Source: Paenibacillus arenilitoris (GTDB taxonomy: Bacteria; Bacillota; Bacilli; Paenibacillales; Paenibacillaceae). From it: 64,000 nt of DNA. The position numbers were made by a program, and so were the translations under genes. Each line of letters begins with the position of its first letter. Positions within the stretch are counted from its first letter, which is position 1. Location of the stretch: assembly GCF_014705655.1 (NCBI RefSeq), contig NZ_JACXIY010000014.1:124001-188000 (forward strand), given 5' to 3'. Of the stretch, positions 43,844 to 52,877 are shown piece by piece. The notes under the pieces were generated by a model. It had not been told where the DNA came from and made no database searches. It saw only the letters and a program-made list of their open reading frames with translations.

Positions 43844-45709
43844 CTACAGCGCTCTCGCCTTGCGGATTTGCGCCGCCATCTCCTTATGGGAGGCGGCCAC
43901 CTTCTCGCTCGCCGACACCTCCGGCACCTCGACCCGCCACCACGACTCGTAGCCCGGCGTGTTCGTGCCCGGAACGACCTTGATTTCGATCAGCGTCGTG
44001 ACCGTTTCTTCGCGCGCCTGAAGTAGCGCCTCGCGCAGCTCCTCCGCCGTCGTTGCCTTGTAAGCCTTCGCCCCCATGCTCCGCGCATGGGCGGCGAAGT
44101 CGATCGGCATGTAGCCGCCGTCAAGATGTCCGGTCCCGGCATTGCGGTAGCGGAATTCGTTGCCGAAGCCGTCGCTGCCGTGCCCGCGCTGCAGGTTGTG
44201 AATGCACTGGAAGCCGTGGTTGTCGAACAGCAGCACCGTTATTTTGGTCCCTTCCTGCAGACTCGTCACCAGCTCGGAGTGAAGCATCAGGTAGCTGCCG
44301 TCGCCGACGACCGCGTAGACGCCCCGGTCCGGCTCGGCCAGCGCCGCCCCGAACGTGCCGCTGATCTCGTAGCCCATGCAGGAGAAGCCGTATTCCATAT
44401 GGTAGGTGCGCGGTTCGGCGGAGCGCCACAGCCGGTGCAGATCGCCGGGCAGGCTGCCGGCGGCGCAGACGACGACGTCCGACGGGAGCAGCGTCTCGTT
44501 GATGACGCCGAGCGCCCGCGTCTGTGCCAGGCCTTCTTCATGCTCTATCGCGTACAGCCGGTCGACCTCCCGGTCCCATTCCGCCTTCCTCTCGGCCAGT
44601 TCCCCTTCGCCGTAGCCGCTCCGGTAGCCGGCGGCGGCGAGCTCCGACCGCAGCGCCGCCAGCCCTTCCCGCGCGTCGGCCGTCAGCTGCAGCCCGTTCA
44701 GCTTCGCCGAGTCGAAAGCGCTTACGTTCAGGTTGACGAATTGCGCGTCTTCGTTGCCGAAGGCCGATTTCGACGCGGTCGTGAAATCCGAATACCTCGT
44801 CCCGATGCCGATGACGACGTCTGCCTCCCGCGCGAGCTTGTTCGCGGCCAGCGAGCCGGTTACACCGATCGCGCCCATGTTCAGCGGATGATCCCACGGC
44901 AGGCTGCTCTTGCCCGCCTGCGTCTCCGCCACCGGGATGCCGAACGCTTCCGCGAATTCGGCCAGCTGCCGCGCGGCGTCCGCGTAGTGCACGCCGCCGC
45001 CCGCGATGATGAGCGGCTTCTTCTTGCCGGCGATCAGCGCGGCCGCGCGGCGCGCCGCCTCCGGCGACGGCGGACGCCTGTCGATGACATGCACCCGCCG
45101 CTCGAAGAATGCCGCCGGATAGTCGTACGCTTCCGCCTGCACGTCCTGCGGCAGCGCGAGCGTCACCGCCCCCGTCTCCGCCGGATCGGTCAGCACCCGC
45201 ATCGCCTGCAGCGCGGCGCTCATCAGCTGCTCGGGCCGGACGATCCGGTCGAAGTAGCGGCTGACCGGCCGGAAGGCATCGACCGCCGATACCGTATAGT
45301 CGGCCTGCACCTCGAGCTGCTGCAGCACGGGATCGGGCTGCCTGCACGCAAAGTTGTCCCCCGGCAGCAGCAGCACCGGGATCCGGTTCACGGTCGCCGT
45401 CGCGGCGGCCGTCACCATGTTCAGCGCGCCCGGACCGATCGACGACGTGCACGCGTAAATTTGCCTGCGCCCGCTCTGCTTCGCGAACGCCGCCGCGGCG
45501 TGCACCATTCCTTGCTCGTTTTTCCCCTGGATGAACCGAAGGCTGCCCGCGCTTCGCTCCAGCGCCTCGCCGAGCCCCGTCACGTTGCCGTGACCGAAAA
45601 TGCCCATGACCCCTTTTACGAACTTCGTTTCCGTCCCGTCCACCGACACATACTGCTCGTCCAGAAACCTGAGCAGCGCCTGCGCCATCGTCAAACGTAC
45701 CGTTTTCAT
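43844..45709 (-). CDS. iolD: 3D-(3,5/4)-trihydroxycyclohexane-1,2-dione hydrolase
   Basis: 621 residues, thiamine-diphosphate enzyme of the acetolactate-synthase fold. Motifs: [64 protein letters not shown] and the ThDP motif [20 protein letters not shown]. It opens the cyclohexane ring to 5-deoxy-glucuronate. ATG 45709 follows AAGGGG by 6 nt; an ATG two codons earlier lies too close. It is the first gene of iolD-E-C-A-G-B. The pathway's aldolase (iolJ) and an inositol transporter are not in this window. Confidence 0.93.
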   Translation of the reverse strand: MKTVRLTMAQALLRFLDEQYVSVDGTETKFVKGVMGIFGHGNVTGLGEALERSAGSLRFIQGKNEQGMVHAAAAFAKQSGRRQIYACTSSIGPGALNMVTAAATATVNRIPVLLLPGDNFACRQPDPVLQQLEVQADYTVSAVDAFRPVSRYFDRIVRPEQLMSAALQAMRVLTDPAETGAVTLALPQDVQAEAYDYPAAFFERRVHVIDRRPPSPEAARRAAALIAGKKKPLIIAGGGVHYADAARQLAEFAEAFGIPVAETQAGKSSLPWDHPLNMGAIGVTGSLAANKLAREADVVIGIGTRYSDFTTASKSAFGNEDAQFVNLNVSAFDSAKLNGLQLTADAREGLAALRSELAAAGYRSGYGEGELAERKAEWDREVDRLYAIEHEEGLAQTRALGVINETLLPSDVVVCAAGSLPGDLHRLWRSAEPRTYHMEYGFSCMGYEISGTFGAALAEPDRGVYAVVGDGSYLMLHSELVTSLQEGTKITVLLFDNHGFQCIHNLQRGHGSDGFGNEFRYRNAGTGHLDGGYMPIDFAAHARSMGAKAYKATTAEELREALLQAREETVTTLIEIKVVPGTNTPGYESWWRVEVPEVSASEKVAASHKEMAAQIRKARAL

Positions 45710-45758
45710 CCGCATCCCCTTCCGGTTTTCAAACTCGCCCGCCTTCGCGGACGGTCAG

Positions 45759-45772
45759 GTTAAGCGCTTAAC
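45759..45772. promoter_or_regulatory. Perfect LacI-type palindrome upstream of iolD
   Basis: GTTAAGCGCTTAAC is a perfect 14-bp palindrome with the central GCGC of LacI/CcpA family operators. It lies 50 bp upstream of iolD and is a candidate operator for the LacI protein at 37311-38324 or for CcpA. Confidence 0.6.
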
Positions 45773-45820
45773 TCGTTAAAAAAATAGATGTTGCTTTCCC
45801 GCCGCCGTACTCCGAGCGCC

Positions 45821-46010
45821 CCGGCAGCTCACTTCCGCCACCGCTCGCCACGTGCGCCGGCAGCTTAATTCCTGCACCGTACCCCGAGTGCCCGACAGCC
45901 CACTTCCCGCCGCCTCTTCCACACAGTCCGGCAGCTCACTTCACGCCACCGCTCGCCACGTGCGCCGGCAGCTCACTTCACGCCGACTTTCCCGCGGTCC
46001 GGCAGCTAAT
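45821..46010. repeat. Six ~36-bp tandem repeats
   Basis: Units start with CCGGCAGCT or a variant at 45821, 45857, 45892, 45928, 45965 and 45999 (spacing 34-37). The first half (CCGGCAGCTCACTTC) is best conserved; the second half is variable, but units 1 and 4 also share CACCGCTCGCCACGTGCG. There are no unique spacers and no cas genes, so this is not a CRISPR array. Confidence 0.75.
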
Positions 46011-46195
46011 TTCAAAAATTGAGACTAAATCGGTTTTCCACCTGCGCAACGTCCGTTTAATTTCAAATTTTGAACCTAAACCGTTTAATACGCTCATCAA
46101 GCCTCGATTTCCTTCTAAATAATTTCAAAATATGATATTAGACCCACTATGGTGACCGCAAGAGAGCGTTTAGTTGCAAATTTTGAGCTTAATGA
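46005..46195. repeat. Four repeats of an AT-rich TTTCAAA motif
   Basis: TAATTTCAAAATTTGAGNCTAAA-like motifs occur at about 46007, 46058, 46119 and 46170, spaced 51-61 bp, separated by variable GC-richer DNA. The core TTTCAAATTTTGA is near-palindromic. It adjoins the 36-bp array directly. Confidence 0.7.
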
Positions 46196-46525
46196 GTCAC
46201 CTAAACAACGTCGGTGCACCGCTTCTACGCTGCTTCTGCGCCGCTATACGATCCTATGTCGTCGATAGCGGAAAATATGTCTGCTTCTTTCGCCCGTACC
46301 GCTAAGAGAGCAGCAACGACGCCCAGCCCGCACGCGCAAAGCCGTTGCAACCACAGATCTGCCCGCCCCGCACTCAGCATGGTGCATAGCCACATTACTT
46401 CACCTGGATGCTCGAAGCCGTTGAAGCACGGCTCAGCCCGCACCCTGCATGGTGCAAAGATGCATCGCCGATCGCCTTAGCCCGCACCGCACAAGGCGCA
46501 AGCGACAGCGCCGCCACTCCCTACT
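46196..46525. other. Gene-free stretch with loose GCATGGTGCA repeats
   Basis: Short related strings (CCCGCACTCAGCATGGTGCA, CCCGCACCCTGCATGGTGCA, CCCGCACCGCACAAGGCGCA) recur around 46370-46500. Open frames here have repetitive translations and no ribosome sites; no gene is called. Confidence 0.45.
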
Positions 46526-46775
46526 GGCGCTACCGCGCCTTCGGCCCGGCCGGCCTGCCGCATCTCCACGCGGTCCGCCGCCGTTCCCTGCTTACAGCGG
46601 CGCTACCGCGCTTTCGGTCCTGCCTGCCGCATCTCCACGCGGTCCGCCGCCGCTCCCTGCTTACAGCGGCGCTACCGCGCCTTCGGTCTGGCCGGCCTGC
46701 CGCATCTCCCCGCGGTCCGCCGCCAATCGGCACATCCGCGCCTTCGGTCAGGCGGGCATGCCGGATGCTGCCCGA
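46526..46775. repeat. Three and a half ~70-bp GC-rich tandem repeats
   Basis: Units begin GGCGCTACCGCG at 46526, 46599 and 46668 (73 and 69 bp), each continuing with TTCGG, CTGCCGCATCTCC, CGCGGTCCGCCGCC; a partial fourth begins near 46736. They end just before the stop of the GH105 gene (46792). Confidence 0.75.
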
Positions 46776-46791
46776 GCCCCCGCCTTGCGAA

Positions 46792-49044
46792 TCAGGCCGT
46801 TGGCACGAACGTCCCGGCAGCGGCACCCTTCAGCCGGCTGATCTCCACGCCAGCCAGCATCATGATCCCGATGCCGTGGTTGTCGTTTACGACCGTGCGC
46901 AGGTCGTGCATGTAATACTCCGGGGAGAAGGAGTACCGCGATCCGCTGCACACGCCGTGCACGTTGCCCTGCCGGTCGATCGCTTCGCCGGTGAGCCCCC
47001 GCCAAGCCTTAAGCGCGGCGGCTTCGTAGCCGGCGTTGCCGTCGAGCCAGCCGAAGCGCACGCCTCTGGCGAAAGCGTACGCGAACATCGCGGTGCACGA
47101 AGCTTCCTCGTAGGCATCCGGCCGATTGAGCACCTGGCGCCATAGGCCCGACTCCGCCTGAAGCGCCGCGACGCCCGCGCACAGCTCCCGGAACATCGCG
47201 AGCAGCGCTTCGCGGTCCGGGTGGCCGGCCGGGAGCTTCTCCAGCAGCTCGGACAGCGAGAACAGGCACCAGCCGTTGCCGCGTCCCCACGGCACGCGCG
47301 TCGCCTGGCCGTATTTGAAATCGAACACATGCGACATGACGCCTTCCGGCTCCATGAACAAATAACGCTTGTACAGCAGGAACTGCCTCGCCGCTTCGTC
47401 GATCGCTTCCGGCTTGCCGGCCGCCGCGGCGTAACGCGTCAGGAACGGGGCGCTCATGTACAGATCGTCGGCCCACATCGTGTCGGCCGCGTATTCGCCC
47501 GGGCACAGCCGGTAGAACGCGCCGTCCGGCCGCCGCTCCAGCCGCCGCAGCATGAAGTCGGCGATGACGTCCGCAATGCCGAGGAAGCACTTCTCCCCCG
47601 TCTGCAGGTAAGCCTCGAGCATCGCCGAGCCGAACGAGCCGCAGTTGTCCAGCATTTTGACGAGGACGAGCTGATGGTTCACGGACGGGAAGCCGTAAGC
47701 ATCCCGGTCCCACAGCGAATAAGCGTACAGGTCCGTGCAGCTGCGGATATGGCGGATCGCGTACTCGGCCAAATCGTGCCGGTCCAGCTCGCGAGCCGTC
47801 CGCAGCAGGCCGTACATCGTGACGCCGAGCGGGTAATCCCAGCGCCCGAAATTCGTGGCGCTCCCCGTCGTCCATTTGTTGCTCAGCATCGCGTTCTCGT
47901 AGTATGGCCTCACCCACGTCTCCGGCGCGTCGACCCGCCAATGCGTTTGCCCGGCGCAGCGGCCCTCGGCATCGACGGCAGGGAAGAGCGCCCCCGCCAT
48001 GCATGCCGCCGCGGGCTCCGTCTCCTCCCCGGGATCGAGCGGCCCGGCGTACAGCCAGGCGCCGTCATAGCCGTGCACGGCGGCCGGCGCTTCCAGCTGC
48101 AGCGGCCGCCCTCCGCATGCCGCGCCGCACGTAAAGCCCCAGCCGCCCGGGCCGCTGACGGTGCGCACGAGCAGCTGTCGGCTGCCGCTTCCGGCTGCCG
48201 CCTCCACCCGGTACGCCCCGGCCGATGCCAGCTCGGCGACCTTGCTGCCGTCCAGCCAGATGGCCGTCGGCCCGAAGACCCGGCCCTCCAGCACGAGCGG
48301 CTCCTCCCCGGCCGGCACGTTCACCCGGCTCCAGCCGTAGAGGGCGGCCGGCCGCCCAGGCAAGCCGAACAGCCGCTCGCCGTTCGGCCGCTCCGCTTCC
48401 TCGGCCGTCCACTTCGTCCGCGGATGCCAAGCGAGGCCGGTGGCCTCTTCCGCGCCCTTGAAGTCGGGAAAGCCCGCTTCGCTCCCGAACCTCGGTCCCT
48501 TCACCGCGTCCGTGAACGCCCAGCCCGCGCTTCCCGCCCGGTCCGCGAACGGCGAAAGCACCTGCAGGATCCGGACCTTCGCCTCGTCCGCGCCGAAGCG
48601 GCAGCCGAAGCCGGCAGCCGTCCTGCGCGTCTCAACCAGCACGCTGTTCCAGCCTTTGCGCAGCAGGAGCGGGATAACGACCCGCGCGTCCGGCTTCATC
48701 TCGTCCACCGCGCCCGAACGGTACAGCCGCTCTTCGTTGACGTACAGCATCACCGGACCGAACGGCTCCAGAATGCCGTCGATCGACCGCTCGTCGTCGC
48801 TCCATACGAGACCGAACGCGTAAGCGTAGTCGCCCATGGAAGCATCCGGCAGCTTATTGGAGAAATCGAAATCGTAAAGTCCTGCCTCCGTCTGCAGCAC
48901 GCCCGATTTGGCAAAAGCGCGCAGCGCGAACGGCACAGGCGGGTTCGCGCCGGCGTAACGGCCGGCCAGCGCCTCCAGGACGCCGCGTTCGTCGCCTCCG
49001 AACGCGTAACGCGCGCTTTCCCGCGGTTCGATATAAGCTCCCAT
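46792..49044 (-). CDS. GH105-type unsaturated rhamnogalacturonyl hydrolase with N-terminal beta domains
   Basis: 750 residues from ATG 49044 (GGAGGAATGAGGAG upstream). N-terminal ~350 residues are beta-rich with jelly-roll-like segments; the C-terminal ~370 residues form an (alpha/alpha)6 barrel of the GH105/GH88 type: RWDYPLGVTMYGLLRTAREL, TMWADDLYMSAPFLTRYA with the likely catalytic Asp, and VPWGRGNGWCLFSLSELL. No signal peptide, so it should act in the cytoplasm on unsaturated disaccharides from pectin-type lyases. It follows the helical-barrel gene by 4 nt and is the last gene of its operon, with the large repeat region behind it. Confidence 0.8.
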   Translation of the reverse strand: MGAYIEPRESARYAFGGDERGVLEALAGRYAGANPPVPFALRAFAKSGVLQTEAGLYDFDFSNKLPDASMGDYAYAFGLVWSDDERSIDGILEPFGPVMLYVNEERLYRSGAVDEMKPDARVVIPLLLRKGWNSVLVETRRTAAGFGCRFGADEAKVRILQVLSPFADRAGSAGWAFTDAVKGPRFGSEAGFPDFKGAEEATGLAWHPRTKWTAEEAERPNGERLFGLPGRPAALYGWSRVNVPAGEEPLVLEGRVFGPTAIWLDGSKVAELASAGAYRVEAAAGSGSRQLLVRTVSGPGGWGFTCGAACGGRPLQLEAPAAVHGYDGAWLYAGPLDPGEETEPAAACMAGALFPAVDAEGRCAGQTHWRVDAPETWVRPYYENAMLSNKWTTGSATNFGRWDYPLGVTMYGLLRTARELDRHDLAEYAIRHIRSCTDLYAYSLWDRDAYGFPSVNHQLVLVKMLDNCGSFGSAMLEAYLQTGEKCFLGIADVIADFMLRRLERRPDGAFYRLCPGEYAADTMWADDLYMSAPFLTRYAAAAGKPEAIDEAARQFLLYKRYLFMEPEGVMSHVFDFKYGQATRVPWGRGNGWCLFSLSELLEKLPAGHPDREALLAMFRELCAGVAALQAESGLWRQVLNRPDAYEEASCTAMFAYAFARGVRFGWLDGNAGYEAAALKAWRGLTGEAIDRQGNVHGVCSGSRYSFSPEYYMHDLRTVVNDNHGIGIMMLAGVEISRLKGAAAGTFVPTA

Positions 49045-49048
49045 CTCC

Positions 49049-50818
49049 TCATTCCTCCCGTCTGCCGTCATGGCGCCCATTGCCGGACAGCCTGATCTCG
49101 AAGGTTGTATCGTACGGCGTCAGCACGTTGACGAGCAGCGTCCGGCAATCCGCCGGGTAGCTCGCGTTGTTGAGCGTCCTCGCCCGGTGCTCGCGGGCGC
49201 CTCCGTCCAGCTCGATCCAATCCTCTCCGGCGGCGAGGCGGACGGTCCCTTCCCGCCAGAACTGCGTCCCGTCAGCCGCATCCGCCAGCCCTTCGCCGGT
49301 CAAGGCGCCTTCCGCGCCGAACACGAACGAAATTTGCGTCATCAGAATGTCCGGCAGCCCGCAGCGGACGCGGATGCGCCAGCCTTGCCCGGTTTCCGTC
49401 AGCTCGACCTCGACCTCGTGCCGCTGCTCGTGCGTCGCTTCCCGCAAATGATGCGGCAGCAAATACCACGGGCTGACCGGTCCGCCCGCCGATTCCGGCA
49501 AATGCCGCGCCGCCACGGGACCGTAGTAGCCCTTCTTCTCCGTCGCCGACAGCCTGTATCCGCCGGATTCCAGCTCCTCCAGCCGCTTCAGCTTCACGAA
49601 GCCCGGCTCGAACGAAGCGGCGACCTGCACCGCGAGCAGCTTCGCCGCTCCGTGGCGGAGCGCGAAGAACGAATTCGTCTCGGTCATGACGGTCGCGCTC
49701 GTCGGGCCGCTCCGGTGCCTCGCGACCGGGGCGCCGAAATCGGGATGCAGCCGGCTGTGATAAATTTTGCCGCCGTGGCCGGCCGCCTCCATTCCTCCGA
49801 GGTAACGCCCGCGCGGGAATCCGCCGTTCACGACGACGCGGTATTCGTCCGGCAGCTCCGAAGGCGGAACCGGGCAATCGCGCAGCTCCGGATGCAGCAG
49901 CAAACCGAGCAGCGCGTTATTGGGCAGCCAACCCGGGTGCTCCAGCGCCTCGCCCGCGAGCCGCGCGATCGCGGCGAACAGCGGGTCGCCGTCGAGGCTC
50001 GCCATCAGCCCCGCCGCGAGAAAATACGCCCCCATGCCGTATTTGCTGCCGTAATCCTGGCGCCCGGAGTAATCCGTCACCACTTCGCCGTCCGGATGGA
50101 TCATGTACGCCATCATCCGCAGGTTGCGGCGCACCGGCTCCAGCAGCTCGGGCTTGCCCAGCCGCTCCGCCGCGTAGATAAGAACGATGTCGCTGACGGC
50201 GTTATAAATGCCGTTGCTCCGCTCCGTCCATTCCCCGTCCCCGGTGCAGTCGATCCCTTCCGCGAGCCATGCTTCCGCCCGCTCCTTCAGCTCCGGCCGC
50301 CCCGTCAGCGTGTACATGAACCCGAGCGCCGCGGTCAGTACCCAGCGATGATTCGGGGTATGGCAGCCGCCCGTCAGCAGGGCGGGAATCGTCCGCTCGA
50401 GGAACAAGCGGATATCGTCCGCCGCTTGGCGCGCCGGCTCCCAGCCGTCGGCCGCGAGCAGCTCGTACACCTGCGCGAGGCCGCTCACGACGAACGCGGT
50501 GTCCGGCGGCGAGTGCATATTCGTCCATGGCGGCGAAATCGTCCCGTCGGCATGCTGGAACCGCAGCATGTAGCGAGCGCCCAGCTCCAGCCGGCGCAGC
50601 AGCTCAGGTTCGCGATAGAACCGGGAATCCTTGCCGGCCAGCGCGGATGCCCATAACGCCATGACCATCGGCGTTCCGCCGTGGCTCGGCCAGGCGACGC
50701 CGCTCGCCGGATCGGCGACTCCGCCATAGAAGCGGCTTTCGTTATCCAGCACCTGATTGTCCATTCCGTCTTGCACGCAGCGGTCGTTCATGGCGACCAG
50801 CTTCTCGTATAGGCTCAT
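49049..50818 (-). CDS. Predicted alpha-helical toroid protein, possible polysaccharide-active enzyme
   Basis: 589 residues from ATG 50818 (GGGAG about 7 nt upstream). The first ~350 residues are helical with Gly-rich loops and repeated Trp/His/Tyr (GVAWPSHGGTPMVMALW, HTPNHRWVLTAALGFMYT, VTDYSGRQDYGSKYGMGAY), suggesting an (alpha/alpha)n toroid as in heparinase II/III or alginate-lyase-like proteins. The last ~240 residues are beta-rich. No exact family is recognised. Genes of this type sit in sugar-lyase loci; with GH105 next to it, a role in acidic polysaccharide breakdown is likely. No signal peptide. Confidence 0.6.
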   Translation of the reverse strand: MSLYEKLVAMNDRCVQDGMDNQVLDNESRFYGGVADPASGVAWPSHGGTPMVMALWASALAGKDSRFYREPELLRRLELGARYMLRFQHADGTISPPWTNMHSPPDTAFVVSGLAQVYELLAADGWEPARQAADDIRLFLERTIPALLTGGCHTPNHRWVLTAALGFMYTLTGRPELKERAEAWLAEGIDCTGDGEWTERSNGIYNAVSDIVLIYAAERLGKPELLEPVRRNLRMMAYMIHPDGEVVTDYSGRQDYGSKYGMGAYFLAAGLMASLDGDPLFAAIARLAGEALEHPGWLPNNALLGLLLHPELRDCPVPPSELPDEYRVVVNGGFPRGRYLGGMEAAGHGGKIYHSRLHPDFGAPVARHRSGPTSATVMTETNSFFALRHGAAKLLAVQVAASFEPGFVKLKRLEELESGGYRLSATEKKGYYGPVAARHLPESAGGPVSPWYLLPHHLREATHEQRHEVEVELTETGQGWRIRVRCGLPDILMTQISFVFGAEGALTGEGLADAADGTQFWREGTVRLAAGEDWIELDGGAREHRARTLNNASYPADCRTLLVNVLTPYDTTFEIRLSGNGRHDGRREE

Positions 50819-50947
50819 TTCGTTTCTCCCACGCTTTCCGTATAGCCGCCGCCTCATGTCCGCAAGGCCGCAAGCTTCGCGATTATCCGTTCATGGCTTC
50901 TTTCGATTACTAAGGCGAAAGCCGCATCGCCATCGCCTTGCCCATTC

Positions 50948-51820
50948 CTACCCCTTCACCGCCCCAAGCATGACGCCGCTGACGAAGAAGCGCTGAAGCC
51001 AAGGGTATACGATCAGGATCGGCACGGTGGCGAAGATGACGCTGGCCGCCTTCAGGCTCTCCGGAACGACGGTCGCCATCTGCGCCCCTTCATTCTGCAG
51101 AAGGTCCGTGATCATGTTGTTCTGGATGAGCTGGTACAGCTTGAGCTGGAGCGGGTAAAGCTCCGGGCTTGTGATGTACATCAGCGTGTCCGTAAAGCCG
51201 TTCCAGCGGCCCACCGCGTAGAACAGGCTCAGCGTCGCGATGACCGGCATCGATAAGGGCAGCATAATGCCGACGAGCGTCCGGAAGTGGCTGCTGCCGT
51301 CGATTTCCGCCGATTCCTCCAGGCTTTCCGGGATGTTGTTGAAGAACGAGATCAAGATGATCAGATAGAACGGGTTGATGAGGCCCGGCAGCACGAGCGC
51401 CCAGATCGAGTCGAGCAGGCCCAGATTGCGGACCAAAATATATTCGGGTATGATGCCGCCGCTGAAAAACATCGTGATCAGGACGACGAACATGAAGCCT
51501 TTGCGTCCTCTCAGCTTCTTTTTGGACAACGGATAGCCCATCGCGATCGTCATGACCATGCATAGCACGGTGAACAGGCCGGTCAGCAGCACCGTAAAGC
51601 CGAGCGAACGGATCATCGAAGCGTCGGTAAATACTTTGGTATACGCCTCTACGTTCAAATCGACGGGAAGCAGGCTTACTTTGCCGGACAGGATCCCCCC
51701 TGCCGAGCTTAAGGATATTGCCGCTATATGAAGAAATGGAGCCAGACAAATCAGCGTGCTAACGAGTAACACGATAAAGTTGGCCGTATCGAACACGCGG
51801 TTCGCGGTATGCTCTCTCAT
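50948..51820 (-). CDS. Carbohydrate ABC transporter permease (LplC type)
   Basis: 290 residues, six helices, CUT1 permease of the LplC/YtcP group: NTANFIVLL-like first helix, FFSGGIIPEYILVRNLGLLDS, and EAA loop LEESAEIDGSSHFRTLVGIMLPLSMPV. AAAGGAG precedes the ATG. It pairs with the LplB-like gene 72 bp upstream. The typical C-terminus RFFVSGVMLGAVKG is intact. Confidence 0.9.
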   Translation of the reverse strand: MREHTANRVFDTANFIVLLVSTLICLAPFLHIAAISLSSAGGILSGKVSLLPVDLNVEAYTKVFTDASMIRSLGFTVLLTGLFTVLCMVMTIAMGYPLSKKKLRGRKGFMFVVLITMFFSGGIIPEYILVRNLGLLDSIWALVLPGLINPFYLIILISFFNNIPESLEESAEIDGSSHFRTLVGIMLPLSMPVIATLSLFYAVGRWNGFTDTLMYITSPELYPLQLKLYQLIQNNMITDLLQNEGAQMATVVPESLKAASVIFATVPILIVYPWLQRFFVSGVMLGAVKG

Positions 51821-51892
51821 AAGCGTCCGCTCCTTTCCGATTCTCGATAGTCGAAAGTGATCGTTCCTGCCTTGCTTATCCTTTTATTGCGC

Positions 51893-52795
51893 CTACATAA
51901 TGCCTTCGTCCGTAAGCTTCTTGGACGTATAGTTCGCGCCCAGCACGAACACGAGCCCTACGACCGCCTGGAACAGGCCGACGACCGTCGCGAGCGTATA
52001 TTGGCCCGATTCGAGCCCGATTCGGTACACGAACGTGCTGAGCACGTCGGAATATTCGCGCACGGCCAAATTGCCGATGACGTACGGGCGTTCGAAGCCG
52101 ATCGATACCATATGGCCTAAATTGATAATAAGCAGCACGACGATGGTCGGCTTCAGTCCGGGGAGCGTAATGTGCCAAATGCGCTTCAGCCTGCCCGCCC
52201 CGTCGATGCCGGCCGCTTCGAACAATTCCTTGTTGATGCCGGTAAGGGCCGCCAAGTAAATAATCGTCCCCCAGCCCGCGCTTTGCCATACGCCGACGAG
52301 CAGGTAGGTGACGAGCCAATCGTTCTTGTCCGTCAGGAACGGGATGGCTTCAAAGCCAAGCGACGTGATGATGTTGTTGATCATGCCGGATTGCGTGCCG
52401 AACACCTGGTAGACGATGCCGCCGATAATGACCCAGGAAATAAAATGCGGAATGTATAAAATCGTCTGCGAAAGCTTCTTGAACCAGACGGTCTTCATCT
52501 CGTACAGCATAATGGCCAAAATAAGCGGCGCCGGAAACGATACGAGCAGATCGAGAAAGTTAAGCATAAGCGTATTGCGAAGCGTCAAATAAAAATCGCG
52601 CATGGCGAATACTTCCTTGAACGCGTCGAAGCCGATCCACTCGCTCCCCGCTATGCCCTGGAAAAAGTTGAAATCCTTGAATGCGATTTGAATTCCGTAC
52701 ATCGGCCCGTATTTGAAAATGATGAAATAGGCGAGCGGCAGAGCAAGCAGCGCGTACAGCTGCCAATATCTGCGGAAATAAACGATCCAGCCCAC
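51893..52795 (-). CDS. Carbohydrate ABC transporter permease (LplB type)
   Basis: 300 residues, six helices, LplB/YteP group: YFIIFKYGPMYGIQIAFKDF, FISWVIIGGIVYQVFG, EAA loop FEAAGIDGAGRLKRIWHITLPGL. The start is GTG 52795, with AAGGAGG upstream. Proteins of this group import oligogalacturonides or rhamnogalacturonan fragments in Bacillus (known for YtePQ-type systems); the substrate here is inferred from the GH105 neighbour. Confidence 0.9.
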   Translation of the reverse strand: MGWIVYFRRYWQLYALLALPLAYFIIFKYGPMYGIQIAFKDFNFFQGIAGSEWIGFDAFKEVFAMRDFYLTLRNTLMLNFLDLLVSFPAPLILAIMLYEMKTVWFKKLSQTILYIPHFISWVIIGGIVYQVFGTQSGMINNIITSLGFEAIPFLTDKNDWLVTYLLVGVWQSAGWGTIIYLAALTGINKELFEAAGIDGAGRLKRIWHITLPGLKPTIVVLLIINLGHMVSIGFERPYVIGNLAVREYSDVLSTFVYRIGLESGQYTLATVVGLFQAVVGLVFVLGANYTSKKLTDEGIM

Positions 52796-52826
52796 GGCGG
52801 TCTCCTCCTTATGCTATCGGTTATGG

Positions 52827-52850
52827 CGGGGGGACGTTAAGGCTCCCCCA
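52827..52850 (-). terminator. Stem-loop between binding protein and permease genes
   Basis: G-run/C-run stem (52828-52834 with about 52844-52849). Without a T-run it may stabilise the binding-protein mRNA or attenuate transcription into the permeases. Confidence 0.4.
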
Positions 52851-52877
52851 TCCCCCTCGCCAAGCTGTACAGCCGCG

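Noticed and set aside
44087..45763. 558-codon plus-strand frame
   Set aside because: Antisense to iolD, no ribosome site.
45821..46010. 36-bp repeats as a CRISPR array
   Set aside because: Units are directly adjacent, with no unique spacers and no cas genes in the window.
47221..49095. 624-codon plus-strand frame
   Set aside because: Antisense to the GH105 gene, with Arg/Pro/His-rich low-complexity translation.
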